This document shows, piece after piece, positions 15,601-29,215 of a stretch of DNA of 64,000 nt. Position 1 is the first letter of the stretch. Each line of letters opens with the position of its first letter. A program made the position numbers and the translations under genes. The notes under the pieces were generated by a model. That model was not told where the DNA came from. It did no database searches and saw only the letters and a list, made by a program, of their open reading frames with translations. The DNA lies in assembly GCA_028752905.1 (NCBI GenBank), contig JAQNBH010000011.1, positions 20,601,602 to 20,665,601 of the forward strand. The letters are read 5' to 3'. Source of the DNA: Cladorhizidae sp. MBARI D1340-BT2 (taxonomy: Eukaryota > Porifera > Demospongiae > Poecilosclerida > Cladorhizidae).

Positions 15601-16144
15601 CACACCAGAGTTCTTGGCTTGATACCCACCAGAGTTCATGGCTTGATGCACACCAAAGTTCATGGCTTGATGCACACCAGAATTCATGGCTTGATGCACA
15701 CCAGAGTTCATGGGTTGATGCATGCCAGAGTTCATGGCTTGATGTACACCAGAGTTGTTCATGGCTTGATGCACACCATAGTTCATGGCTTGATGCACAC
15801 CAGAGTTCATGGCTTGACAAACACCAGAGTTCATGGCTTGAGACACCAGAGTTTATGGCATAATACAGAGTTCGTGACTGCTACACACCAGAGTTCATGT
15901 CTTGATGCATACCAAAGTTCACGGCTTGATGCACACCAGAGTTCATTGTTGATGCACACCACACTTCATGGGTTGATGCACACCAGAGTGCATGGCTTGA
16001 TGTGCAACAGAGTTCATGGCTTGATGCATACTTTATTTCATGTCTTGATGCACACCAGAGTTCATGGCTTGACACACACCAGAGTTCATGGCTTGACACA
16101 CACTAGAGTTCATGGCTTGAGACAACAGCTTGATACAGAGTTCA

Positions 16145-18410
16145 TGACTGCTACACACCAGAGTTCATTTCTTGCTACACACCAGAGTTCATGTTTTACT
16201 ACACCTCAGAGTTCATAGCTTGATACACACCTGAGTTCATGGCTTGATGCATGCCAAAGTTAATGGTTTGCTGCACGCCAGAGTTCATGGCTTGCTACGC
16301 ACCAGAGTTCATAGCTTCATACCCACCAGAGTTCTTGGCTTGATACAAACCAAATTTCATGGCTTGAAGCATACCAGTGTTTATGGCTTGCTGCACACCA
16401 GAGTTCATGTCTTGCTACACACCAGATTTCATAGCTTAATACACATCAGAGTTCATATCTTGCTGCATTCCAGTGTTCATAGCTTGATGTACACATGTGT
16501 TCATGGCTTGATGCATACCAGAGTTCATGGCTTGGTACACACCAGAGTACATGGCTTAACACACCAGGGTTCATGGTTTGCTGCACACCAGAGTTCATGG
16601 CTTGATACAGAGTTCATGACTGCTACACACCAGAATGCATAGCTTGATACACACCAGAGTTAATGGCTTGATGTACGCAGTTTATGGCTTGCTACACACC
16701 AGAGTTCATGGCATTATGCACATCATAGTTAATGGCTTGGTGCACACCAGAGTTCATGGGTTGATGCAAACCAGAGTTAATAGCTTGATACACAATAGAG
16801 TTCATGGCTTGATGCACACCAGAGTTCATGGCTTGACCCACACCAGAGTTCATAGCTTGATACACCAGAGTTCATGGCTTGATACAGAGTTCATGACTGG
16901 TACACACCAGAGTTCATAGCTTGATACACACCAGAGTTTATTGCTTGATGCATGCCAGACTTCATGGCTTGCTGCGCTTGCTACACACCAGAGTTCATGG
17001 CTTGATACCCACCAGACTTCATGGCTTGATGCAAACCAAAGTTCATGGCTTGATGCAGACCAGTATTCATGGCTTGATGCATACCAGAGTTCATGGGTTG
17101 ATTCACACCACAGTTCATGGCTTGATGTACAATAGAGTTGTTCTTGGCTTGATGCACACCAGAGTTCATGGCTTGATGCACACCAGAGTTCATTGGTTGA
17201 TGCACACCAGAGTTCATGGCTTGACACACACCAGAATTAATGGCATAAGACACCAGAGTTCATGGCTTGATACAGAGTTCATGACTGATATACACCAGAG
17301 TGCATGTCTTGCTACACTCCAGATTGATACACATCCGCGTTCATGCCTTGATGCACACCAGAGTTCATGATTTACTACACCCCAGAGTTCATAGCTTGAT
17401 ACACACTTGAGTTCATGGCTTGATGCATGCCAAAGTTAATGGCTTGCTGCACGCCAGAGTTCATTGCTTGCTACACACTAGAGTTCATAGCTTCATACCC
17501 ACCAGAGTTCTAGGCTTGATGCACACCAAATTTCATGGCTTGAAGCATACCAGAGTTTATGGCTTGCTGCACACCAGAGTTCATGTCTTGCTACACACCA
17601 GATTTCATAGCTTGATACATATCAGAGTTCATAGCTTGATACAAACCAAAGTTTATCGCTTGATGCATGCCAAAGTTCAAGGCTTGCTGAACATCAGAGT
17701 TAATGGCTTGCTACACACCAGAGTTCTTGGCTTGATACACACCAGAGTTCATGGCTTGATGCATACCAAAGTTTATGGCTTGATGCACACCAGAATTCAT
17801 GGCTTGATGTACACCAGACTTCATGGGTTAATGCATGCCAGAGTTCATGGCTTGATGTACACGAGAGTTGTTCATAGCTTGATGCACACCATAGTTCATG
17901 GCTTGATGCACACCAGAGTTCATGGCTTGACAAACACCAGAGTTCATGGCTTGAGACACCAGAGTTTATGGCATGATACAGAGTTCGTGACTGCTACACA
18001 CCAGAATTCATGTCTTGCTACACACCAGAGTTCATGTTTTGCTACACCCCAGAATTCATAGCTCGATACATACCAGAGTTCATGTCTTGCTACATACCAG
18101 AGTTAATAGCTTGATACATACCAGAGTTCATGGCTTGATGCACACCAGATATGATGGCTTGACACACACCAGAGTTCATGGCGTGATACACCATAGTTCA
18201 TGGCTTGATAAAGAGTTCATGACTGCTACTGACCAGAGTTCATGTCTTTTTACACACAAGAGTTCATAGCTTGATACACACCAGAGTATATGGCTTGATG
18301 CAAGCCAGAGTTCATGGCTTGCTGCAAGTCAGAGTTCATGGCTTGCTACACACCAGAGTTCTAGGCTTGATACCCAACAGAATTCATGGCTTGATGCACA
18401 CCAAAGTTTA
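16145..18410 (+). repeat. Higher-order block, copy at 20,374-22,639
   Basis: The order of unit variants in this 2.3-kb stretch recurs at a constant offset of 4,229 bp. Paired anchors include 16,635 and 20,864, 16,921 and 21,150, 17,420 and 21,649, and 18,015 and 22,244. The constant offset over more than 2 kb means few indels since duplication, so this is one of the younger duplications in the array. It ends where the left copy goes on to TATGGCTTGCTGC and the right copy to CACGGCTTGATGC. Confidence 0.85.
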
Positions 18411-18969
18411 TGGCTTGCTGCAAACCAAAGTTCATGTCTTGCTACACACCAGATTTCATAGCTTAATACACATCGGAGTTCATATCTTGCTGCATTCCAG
18501 TGTTCATAGCTTGATGTACACATGTGTTCATGGCTTGATGCATACCAGAGTTCATGGCTTGGTACACACCAGAGTACATGGCTTAACACACCAGGGTTCA
18601 TGGTTTGCTGCACACCAGAGTTCATTGCTTGATACAGAGTTCATGACTGCTACACACCAGAATGCATAGCTTGATACACACCAGAGTTAATGGCTTGATG
18701 CACGCAGTTTATGGCTTGCTACACACCAGAGTTCATGGCATTATGCACATCATAGTTAATGGCTTGGTGCACACCAGAGTTCATGGGTTGATGCAAACCA
18801 GAGTTAATAGCTTGATACACAATAGAGTTCATGGCTTGATGCACACCAGAGTTCATGGCTTGACCCACACCAGAGTTCATAGCTTGATACACCAGAGTTC
18901 ATGGCTTGATACAGAGTTCATGACTGGTACACACCAGAGTTCATGACTTGCTAACCACCAGAGTTCATG

Positions 18970-20370
18970 GCTTGATGCAAACCAAAGTTCATGGCTTGAT
19001 GTAGACCAGTATTCATGGCTTGATGCATACCAGAGTTCATGGGTTGATGCACACCACAGTTCATGGCTTGATGTACACTAGAGTTGTTCTTGGCTTGATG
19101 CACACCAGAGTTCATGGCTTGATGCACACCAGAGTTCATTGGTTGATGCAATCCAGAGTTCATGGCTTGACACACACCAGAGTATATGGCTTGATGCATG
19201 CCAGAGTTCATGGCTTGCTGCAAGTCAGAGTTCATGGCTTGCTACACACCAGAGTTCTTGGCTTGATACCCAACAGAATTCATGGCTTGATGCACACCAA
19301 AGTTCACGGCTTGACGCACACCAGAGTTCATTGTTGATGCACACCAGAGTTCATGGGTTGATGCACACCAGAGTGCATGGCTTGATGTGCAACAGAGTTC
19401 ATGGCTTGATGCACACTTTATTTCATGGCTTGATGCACACCACAGTTCATGGCTTGACACACACCAGAGTTCATGGCTTGAGACAACAGCTTGATACAGA
19501 GTTCATGGCTGCTACACACCAGAGTCCATTTCTTGCTACACACCAGAGTTCATGTTTTACTACAACCCATAGTTCATAGCTTGATACACACCTGACTTCA
19601 TGGCTTGATGCATGCCAAAGTTAATGGCTTGCTGCATGCCAGAGTTCATGGCTTGCTACACACCAGAGTTCATAGCTTCATACCCACCAGAGTTCTTGGC
19701 TTGATACACACCAAATTTCATGGCTTGAAGCATACCAGAGTTTATGGCTTGCTGCACACCAGAGTTCATGTCTTGCTACACACCAGATTTCATAGCTTAA
19801 TACACATCAGAGTTCATATCTTGCTGCATTCCAGTGTTCATAGCTTGATGTACACATGTGTTCATGGCTTGATGCATACCAGAGTTCATGGCTTGGTACA
19901 CACCACAGTACATGGCTTAACACACCAGGGTTCATGGTTTGCTGCACACCAGAGTTCATGGCATGATACAGAGTTCATGACTGCTACACACCAGAATGCA
20001 TAGCTTGATACACAACAGAGTTAATGGTTTGATGCACGCAGTTTATGGCTTGCTACATACCAGAGTTCATGGCATTATGCACATCATAGTTAATGGCTTG
20101 GTGCACACCAGAGTTCATGGGTTGATGCAAACCAGAGTTAATAGCTTGATACACAATACAGTTCATGGCTTGATGCACACCAGAGTTCATGGCTTGACCC
20201 ACACCAGAGTTCATAGCTTGATACACCAGAGTTCATGGCTTGATACAGAGTTCATGACTGGTACACACCAGAGTTCATGACTTGCTAACTACCAGAGTTC
20301 ATAGCTTGATACACACCAGAGTTTATTGCTTGATGCATGCCAGACTTCATGGCTTGCTGCACTTCAGAGT
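18970..20370 (+). repeat. Higher-order block, copy at 24,018-25,418
   Basis: Unit variants recur at an offset of 5,048 bp. Paired anchors are 19,139 and 24,187, 19,605 and 24,653, 19,996 and 25,044, and 20,280 and 25,328. Both copies share rare variants such as CTACAACCCATAGTTCATAG (19,560 and 24,608). The right copy carries on past 25,418, whereas the left copy jumps at about 20,370 into a different block, which marks a recombination boundary. Confidence 0.82.
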
Positions 20371-23300
20371 TCATGACTGCTACACACCAGAGTTCATTTC
20401 TTGCTACACCCCAGAGTTCATGTTTTACTACACCCCAGAGTTCATAGCTTGATACACACCTGAGTTCATGGCTTGATGCATGCCAAAGTTAATGGCTCGC
20501 TGCACGCCAGAGTTCATGGCTTGCTACGCACCAGAGTTCATAGCTTCATACCCACCAGAGTTCTTGGCTTGATACACACCAAATTTCATGGCTTGAAGCA
20601 TACCAGTGTTTATAGCTTGCTGCACACCAGAGTTCATGTCTTGCTACACACCAGATTTCATAGCTTAATACACATCTGAGTTCATATCTTGCTGCATTCC
20701 AGTGTTCATAGCTTGATGTACACATGTGTTCATGGCTTGATGCATACCAGAGTTCATGGCTTGGTACACACCAGAGTACATGGCTTAACACACCAGGGTT
20801 CATGGTTTGCTGCACACCAGAGTTCATGGCTTGATACAGAGTTCATGACTGCTACACACCAGAATGCATAGCTTGATACACACCAGAGTTAATGGCTTGA
20901 TGCACGCAGTTTATGGCTTGCTACACACCAGAGTTCATGGCATTATGCACATCATAGTTAATGGCTTGGTGCACACCAGAGTTCATGGGTTGATGCAAAC
21001 CAGAGTTAATAGCTTGATACACAATAGAGTTCATGGCTTGATGCACACCAGAGTTCATGGCTTGACCCACACCAGAGTTCATAGCTTGATACACCAGAGT
21101 TCATGGCTTGATACAGAGTTCATGACTGGTACACACCAGAGTTCATAGCTTGATACACACCAGAGTTTATTGCTTGATGCATGCCAGACTTCATGGCTTG
21201 CTGCGCTTGCTACACACCAGAGTTCATGGCTTGATACCCACCAGACTTCATGGCTTGATGCAAACCAAAGTTCATGGCTTGATGCAGACCAGTATTCATG
21301 GCTTGATGCATACCAGAGTTCATGGGTTGATTCATACCACAGTTCATGGCTTGATGTACAATAGAGTTGTTCTTGGCTTGATGCACACCAGAGTTCATGG
21401 CTTGATGCACACCAGAGTTCATTGGTTGATGCACACCAGAGTTCATGGCTTGACACACACCAGAATTAATGGCATAAGACACCAGAGTTCATGGCTTGAT
21501 ACAGAGTTCATGACTGATATACACCAGAGTGCATGTCTTGCTACACTCCAGATTGATACACATCCGAGTTCATGCCTTGATGCACACCAGAGTTCATGAT
21601 TTACTACACCCCAGAGTTCATAGCTTGATACACACTTGAGTTCATGGCTTGATGCATGCCAAAGTTAATGGCTTGCTGCATGCCAGAGTTCATGGCTTGC
21701 TACACACTAGAGTTCATAGCTTCATACCCACCAGAGTTCTAGGCTTGATGCACACTAAATTTCATGGCTTGAAGCATACCAGAGTTTATGGCTTGCTGCA
21801 CACCAGAGTTCATGTCTTGCTACACACCAGATTTCATAGCTTGATACATATCAGAGTTCATAGCTTGATACAAACCAGAGTTTATCGCTTGATGCATGCC
21901 AAAGTTCAAGGCTTGCTGAACGTCAGAGTTAATGGCTTGCTACACACCAGAGTTCTTGGCTTGATACACACCAGAGTTCATGGCTTGATGCATACCAAAG
22001 TTCATGGCTTGATGCACACCAGAATTCATGGCTTGATGTACACCAGAGTTCATGGGTTAATGCATGCCAGAGTTCATGGCTTGATGTACACGAGAGTTGT
22101 TCATAGCTTGATGCACACCATAGTTCATGGCTTGATGCACACCAGAGTTCATGGCTTGACAAACGCCAGAGTTCATGGCTTGAGACACCAGAGTTTATGG
22201 CATGATACAGAGTTCGTGACTGCTACACACCAGAGTTCATGTCTTGCTACACACCAGAGTTCATGTTTTGCTACACCCCAGAGTTCATAGCTCGATACAT
22301 ACCAGAGTTCATGTCTTGCTACATACCAGAGTTAATAGCTTGATACATACCAGAGTTCATGGCTTGATGCACACCAGATATGATGGCTTGACACACACCA
22401 GAGTTCATGGCTTGATACACCATAGTTCATGGCTTGATAAAGAGTTCATGACTGCTACTGACCAGAGTTCATGTCTTTTTACACACAAGAGTTCATAGCT
22501 TGATACACACCAGAGTATATGGCTTGATGCAAGCCAGAGTTCATGGCTTGCTGCAAGTCAGAGTTCATGGCTTGCTACACACCAGAGTTCTTGGCTTGAT
22601 ACCCAACAGAATTCATGGCTTGATGCACACCAAAGTTCACGGCTTGATGCACACCAGAATTCATTGTTGATGCACACCAGAGTTCATGGGTTGATACACA
22701 CCAGAGTGCATGGCTTGATGTGCAACAGAGTTCATGGCTTGATGCACACTTTATTTCATGGCTTGATGCACACCACAGATCATGGCTTGACACACACCAG
22801 AGTTCATGGCTTGAGACAACAGCTTGATACAGAGTTCATGACTGCTACACACCAGAGTTTATTTCTTGCTACACACCAGAGTTCATGTTTTACTACACCC
22901 CAGAGTTCATAGCTTGATACACACCTGAGTTCATGGCTTGATGCATGCCAAAGTTAATGGCTTGCTGCACGCCAGAGTTCATGGATTGCTACACACCAGA
23001 GTTCATAGCTTCATACCCACCAGAGTTCTTGGCTTGATAGACACCAAATTTCATGCTTGAAGCATACCAGAGTTTATGGCTTGCTGCACACCAGAGTTCA
23101 TGTCTTGCTACACACCAGATTTCATAGCTTAATACACATCGGAGTTCATATCTTGCTGCATTCCAATGTTCATAGCTTGATGTACACATGTGTTCATGGC
23201 TTGATGCAAACCAGAGTTCATGGCTTGGTACACACCAGAGTACATGGCTTAACACACCAGGGTTCATGGTTTGCTGCACACCAGAGTTCATTGCTTGATA

Positions 23301-26300
23301 CAGAGTTCATGACTGCTACACACCAGAAAGCATAGCTTGATACACACCAGAGTTAATGGCTTGATGCACGCAGTTTATGGCTTGCTACACACCAGAGTTC
23401 ATGGCATTATGCACATCATAGTTAATGGCTTGGTGCACACCAGAGTTCATGGGTTGATGCAAACCAGAGTTAATAGCTTGATACACAATAGAGTTCATGG
23501 CTTGATGCACACCAGAGTTCATGGCTTGACCCACACCAGAGTTCATAGCTTGATACACCAGAGTTCATGGCTTGATACAGAGTTCATGAATGGTACACAC
23601 CAGAGTTCATTACTTGCTAACCACCAGAGTTCATAGCTTGATACACACCAGAGTTAATGGCTTGATGCACGCAGTTTATGGCTTGCTACACACCAGAGTT
23701 CATGGCATTATGCACATCATAGTTACTGGCTTGGTGCACACCAGAGTTTATGGGTTGATGCAAACCAGAGTTAATAGCTTGATACACAATAGAGTTCATG
23801 GCTTGATGCACACCAGAGTTCATGGCTTGACCCACACCAGAGTTCATAGCTTGATACACCAGAGTTCATGGCTTGATACAGAGTTCATGACTGGTACACA
23901 CCAGAGTTCATAGCTTGATACACACCAGAGTTTATTGCTTGATGCATGCCAGACTTCATGGCTTGATGCGCTTGCTACACACCAGAGTTCATGGCTTGAT
24001 ACCCACCAGAGTTCATGGCTTGATGCAAACCAAAGTTCATGGCTTGATGCAGACCAGTATTCATGGCTTGATGCATACCAGAGTTCATGGGTTGATGCAC
24101 ACCACAGTTCATGGCTTGATGTACACTAGAGTTGTTCTTGGCTTGATGCACAACAGAGTTCATGGCTTGATGCACAACAGAGTTCATTGGTTGATGCAAT
24201 CCAGAGTTCATGGCTTGACACACACCAGAGTATATGGCTTGATGCATGCCAGCGTTCATGGCTTGCTGCAAGTCAGAGTTCATGGCTTGCTACACACCAG
24301 AGTTCTTGGCTTGATACCCAACAGAATTCATGGCTTGATGCACACCAAAGTTCACGGCTTGATGCACACCAGAGTTCATTGTTGATGCACACCAGAGTTC
24401 ATGGGTTGATGCACACCAGAGTGCATGGCTTGATGTGCAACAGAGTTCATGGCTTGATGCACACTTTATTTCATGGCTTGATGCACACCACAGTTCATGG
24501 CTTGACACACACCAGAGTTCATGGCTTGAGACAACAGCTTGATACAGAGTTCATGGCTGCTACACACCAGAGTTCATTTCTTGCTACACACCAGAGTTCA
24601 TGTTTTACTACAACCCATAGTTCATAGCTTGATACACACCTGACTTCATGGCTTGATGCATGCCAAAGTTAATGGCTTGCTGCACGCCAGAGTTCATGGC
24701 TTGCTACACACCAGAGTTCATAGCTTCATACCCACCAGAGTTCTTGGCTTGATACACACCAAATTTCATGGCTTGAAGCATACCAGAGTTTATGGCTTGC
24801 TGCACACCAGAGTTCATGTCTTGCTACACACCAGATTTCATAGCTTAATACACATCAGAGTTCATATCTTGCTGCATTCCAGTGTTCATAGCTTGATGTA
24901 CACATGTGTTCATGGCTTGATGCATACCAGAGTTCATGGCTTGGTACACACCACAGTACATGGCTTAACACAACAGGGTTCATGGTTTGCTGCACACCAG
25001 AGTTCATGGCATGATACAGAGTTCATGACTGCTACACACCAGAATGCATAGCTTGATACACACCAGAGTTAATGGCTTGATGCACGCAGTTTATGGCTTG
25101 CTACATACCAGAGTTCATGGCATTATGCACATCATAGTTAATGGCTTGGTGCACACCAGAGTTCATGGGTTGATGCAAACCAGAGTTAATAGCTTGATAC
25201 ACAATAGAGTTCATGGCTTGATGCACACCAGAGTTCATGGCTTGACCCACACCAGAGTTCATAGCTTGATACACCAGAGTTCATGGCTTGATACAGAGTT
25301 CATGACTGGTACACACCAGAGTTCATGACTTGCTAACTACCAGAGTTCGTAGCTTGATACACACCAGAGTTTATTGCTTGATGCATGCCAGACTTCATGG
25401 CTTGCTGCACTTCAGAGTTCATGGCTTGCTACACACCAGAGTTCATGGCTTGATACCCACCAGAGTTCATGGCTTGATGCAAACCAAAGTTCATGGCTTG
25501 ATGCAGACCAGTATTCATGGCTTGATGCATACCAGAGTTCATGGGTTGATGCACACCACAGTTCATGGCTTGATGTACACTAGAGTTGTTCTTGGCTTGA
25601 TGCACACCAGAGTTCATGGCTTGATGCACACCAGAGTTCATTGGTTGATGCACAACAGAGTTCATGGCTTGACACACACCAGAATTCATGGTATAAGACA
25701 CCAGAGTTCATGGCTTGATACAGAGTTCATGACTGATATACACCAGAGTTCATGTCTTTCTACACTCCAGAGTTCATAGCTTGATACACATCCGAGTTCA
25801 TGCCTTGATGCACACCAGAGTTCATGATTTACTACACCCCAGAGTTCATAGCTTGATACACACTTGAGTTCATGGCTTGATGCATGCCAAAGTTAATGGC
25901 TTGCTGCACACCAGAGTTCATGGCTTGCTACACACTAGAGTTCATAGCTTCATACCCACCAGAGTTCTTGGCTTTTTGCACACCAAATTTCATGGCTTGA
26001 AGCATACCAGAGTTTATGGCTTGCTGCACACCAAAGTTCATGTCTTGCTACACACCAGATTTCATAGCTTGATACACATCAGAGTTCATAGCTTGCTGCA
26101 TTCCAGTGTTCATAGCTTGATGTACACATGTGTTCATGGCTTGATGCACATTAGAGTTCATCGCTTGTTGCACACCAGAGTTCATGGCTTGATGCATACC
26201 AGAGTTCATGGCTTGGTACACACAAGAGTACATAGATTAACACACCAGGGTTCATGGTTTGCTGCACACCAGAGTTCATGGCTTGATACACACCAGAGTT

Positions 26301-26420
26301 AATGGCTTGATGCACGCAGTTTATGGCTTGCTACACACCAGAGTTCATGGCATTATGCACACCATAGTTCATGGCTTGATGCACACCAGAGTTCTTGGGT
26401 TGATGCAAACCAGAGTTAAT

Positions 26421-27963
26421 GAGAAAGAACTGGCGCAGGTCTCAACTGAGCCATGTGCTGACGTAGTTGATCTGCGAACGAACCAGGCAAGGTCGCATGT
26501 GGTGCTTGTGCAATGAAATCTCCAGGGAGATGGAGAGTAGTCCCATAAACCATCTCGGCGGATGAAGGCCCGAGATCTTCTTTGAGAGCAGCTCGCATAC
26601 CCAAAAGGACGATAGGGAGCTGGTCACACCATGATGCATTGGTAAGTCTAGCTTTGTGGCTAGCCTTCAGCAGGCGATGCATTCTCTCTACCATCCCGTT
26701 AGCTTGCGGATGAAAGTATGTGGTTTGAATTGGTTTAATGCCAAATAGATGTAGACAATCCTGCCAGAGTGTAGAGATGAACTGACGTCCACGGTCAGAG
26801 GTAATAGAAGCAGGTACACCAAAGCGCGAAATCCACCCAGACAGGAATGCCTGGGCACATGTATTGGCAGTGCAGTCCACCATGGGAATAGCCTCTGGCC
26901 ATCTGGTGAACCTGTCTATAACTGTGAACAGGTAGGTGTAGCCTCTGGAAGGTGGTAATGGACCAACAATATCAACATGCAGATGCTCAAACATGGAACT
27001 CGGAACAGGAAAACTCTGCAGGGGACTAACCACATGACGGGAGATTTTGGATTGTTGGCAACTGAGACACGACTTGGTCCACGCAGTGACATATCTTTTG
27101 AGGCCGTGCCAAACATACCGGTATGCGATTAGCTTCTTGGTGGGTCGTGCTCCAGGATGAGCAAGTGAATGCAGGGAATCAAAAACTTTGCGACGAAGTG
27201 AGACAGGTACAACGGGTCGAGGGTAGCCCATTGAAGTGTCACACAGGATAGAGTGCGGAGATCCGGAAGGTTGGATGTCCTGTAGCTGTAGAGCAGTGAC
27301 AGCAGTGCGTAAAGCCTGAGTGTTCGCGTCAGCAATCTGTTGAGCAGAGAGTTCTGCATAGTCCAGCGTGGGAGTCACTGTTGAAAAGTTGTTGACACGT
27401 GACAGGGCATCGGCAACACCATTGTCTTTACCTTCAACATGACGGATATCATTAGTAAACTCCGATATGAATGAGAGATGACGAGTTTGCCGAGGTGTCC
27501 ATTTGTCAGAATTAGTACTTGATAGGGCGAAGGTCAAGGGCTTGTGGTCAGTGAAGACTGTAAAGGACCTTCCTTCAACAAAGTGACGAAAGTGGCGGAT
27601 AGTCAGGTAGATAGCGAGTAGTTCTCGATCAAAGGCAGAGTATCGCGTCTCTGGATCACGAAGTTTGCGAGAGAAAAAGGAGATGGGTGTCCATTGGCCA
27701 TGGAGTCTCTGCTCCAGAACTGCACCAACAGCAATAGTGGAGGCATCAACCGTGATGGAAGTAGGCGCCACGGGGTCAGGATATGCCAACAGATTTAGCG
27801 TCTGTAGTGCCTGCTTACTTCTGAGGAAAGCTTCCTGGCATGAGGGTGACCACAACCAAGGAGTGTTCTTGCCTTTAAGGAGGTTATACAGTGGGTGTAG
27901 GACGTTAGCACAATGTGGATAGAAACGGTGATAAAAGTTAATAAGTCCCAAGTACTCTTGCAA
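26421..27963 (-). pseudogene. Gypsy pol 3' part: RT thumb, RNase H, integrase
   Basis: Open frame of 515 codons starting MQEYLGLINFYHRF, the conserved RT thumb/connection motif. RNase H follows, with its four acidic residues visible at D73 (TVDAS), E114 (DRELLA), D139 (FTDHKPL) and D185 (VADALSR). The integrase has its zinc-binding residues H265, H269, C299 and C302 and its catalytic triad D331 (VDIVGPLP), D390 (TSDRG) and E426 (GMVERMHR). All catalytic residues are kept here, unlike the neighbouring copy. The frame ends because the element is cut off by array DNA at 26,421; the GPY/F region and C-terminal tail are gone. The RT palm upstream is in another frame, so this is a broken part of Pol, not a separate gene. 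Confidence 0.9.
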
Positions 27964-28102
27964 AGAGTTTTATTAGTAGGCACAGGAAAATTGTGGATGG
28001 CATCAACACGGTCATCCATTGGAGCAACACCCGAGGAGTTAATGCGGTGGCCAAGGAAGTCAAGGGTGGAGACACCGAAGATGCATTTACCAGGATTGAG
28101 GA

Positions 28103-29215
28103 CTAGTCGAAATCAGCCAAGCGTGAAAAAAGTGTCTGCAGGTGATGCTCATGTTCTTCCGGTGTATGGCTAGCTACAAGGATATCGTCCATGTAGACAA
28201 ATAAAAAGGAGAATCCCCAGCAGACTTGGTCCATAAAGCGCTGGAAGGTCTGAGCCGCATTCCTGAGTCCAAATGGCATCCAGTGGTACTCATAGAGGCC
28301 AAATGGTGTTATGATGGCAGTCTTTGGAATGTCATCCTTGTGCACCGGAATCTGATTAAAGGCCCAGACCTGGTCGATCTTAGAAAAAATTGTGGCTCCG
28401 CGTAGAGATGCTCCAAAGTCCTGAATGTGTGGTATTGGGTAACAGCCGGGTGTGGTAATTGCGTTGAGGGCACGATAATCACCACAGTGACGCCAATCAC
28501 CTGATTTTTGGTGAACCATATGAAGAGGTGAAGCCCAGGCACTGGAGGAGGGTTGAATGATGCCAAGCTTGAGAAGGTTATGGAACTCCTTCTTGGCGAT
28601 AGCCAGCTTGTCAGGAGAAAGTCGCCTAGCCTTAGCGAAGGTTGGTCGGCCATTAGTTATTATACGATGTTGAACACCATGTGTGGGTGACCTGTCTGTC
28701 ATTTGAGGAGTAATGAGCTGAGGAAATTGTTGAAGGATGGCTGCATAACAATTTGGTGTCGAAGAGACATAACTGAGGTGTAGTGCTTCAAGTGCAGAAT
28801 GATGAGCAGGAATGCTGCGGAATGTTTCTGCATGGAGCAGTTGACAATGCTTCAGATCAATGAGTAAACCGTACTCACGAAAGAAATCTGCACCTATGAT
28901 AGGCTGGTGAATATCAGCCAGAATGAAGGTCCAGGTGAAGGGTTGCATGGGGCCAAAGTGCAGTGACAAGGTACGCTTGCCAAATGTGGAGATGATAGAG
29001 CCGTTCGCGGCTCTGAGAGAGAGTCCCTTCTTCTGTATGCGACGGTCAGCATGTGTTACAGGAAGTACACTGACTTCCGCACCAGAATCGACCAAATAGC
29101 GTTGGCCTGAAGTGCGGTCTGTAATAAAAAGAAGGCGACTAAAATTCCCCGAAGCGCTGGTCGCCATCAGCGGCCGGGAAAGGCGTTTCCTGACATCGAA
29201 CAAGGTGCCTTGCAT
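28103..29215 (-). pseudogene. Gypsy pol 5' part: protease and RT palm
   Basis: Frame of 370 codons. An aspartic protease site is at residues 43-45 ([13 protein letters not shown]) and a second conserved protease region reads IIGADFF. The reverse transcriptase fingers and palm follow, with the first catalytic Asp in [13 protein letters not shown] and the YMDD box at about 341-344. It overlaps the end of the gag frame by at least 49 nt in the -1 phase, the usual arrangement for gag-pol frameshift expression in such elements; no slippery site was identified. The frame ends soon after YMDD because of a one-base deletion near 28,108 relative to the other copy (GTCGAAATC against GTCCGAAATC). It would encode Pol maturation protease and polymerase in the ancestral element. 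Confidence 0.9.

Larger units (their letters stand above)
1..26420 (+). repeat. 24-bp minisatellite array, left arm
   Basis: Uninterrupted tandem array of a 24-bp unit with core CCAGAGTTCATGGCTTGA followed by TGCACA or a variant, about 1,100 units. The array is already in progress at base 1, so its true left end lies outside the window. Common variants are TACACA for TGCACA, AGCTTG for GGCTTG, CTTGCTAC for CTTGATGC, and shortened units around GATACAGAGTTCATGACTG that shift the frame. The plus-strand frames read MHTRVHGL or DAHQSSWL per unit and the minus-strand frames MNSGVHQA or HELWCASS, so long ORFs (up to 253 codons) appear on both strands; they are by-products of a period divisible by three. 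No ORF spans more than about one higher-order block, and I see no promoter or non-repeat coding flank. Confidence 0.97.

Noticed and set aside
1..26420. Dozens of ORFs of 60-253 codons on both strands (MHTRVHGL-, DAHQSSWL-, MNSGVHQA- and HELWCASS-repeat proteins)
   Set aside because: They follow from a 24-bp unit divisible by three with stops in only one frame per strand. They overlap one another in several frames, end whenever a shortened unit occurs, and have no non-repeat part.
1..26420. CRISPR array
   Set aside because: Units are contiguous with no unique spacers, the copy number is far too high, and the surroundings are eukaryotic.
27665..28173. Plus-strand ORFs across the gypsy pol region (85-86 codons), with equivalents at 32,370
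   Set aside because: Antisense shadows of RT and RNase H coding sequence on the minus strand.
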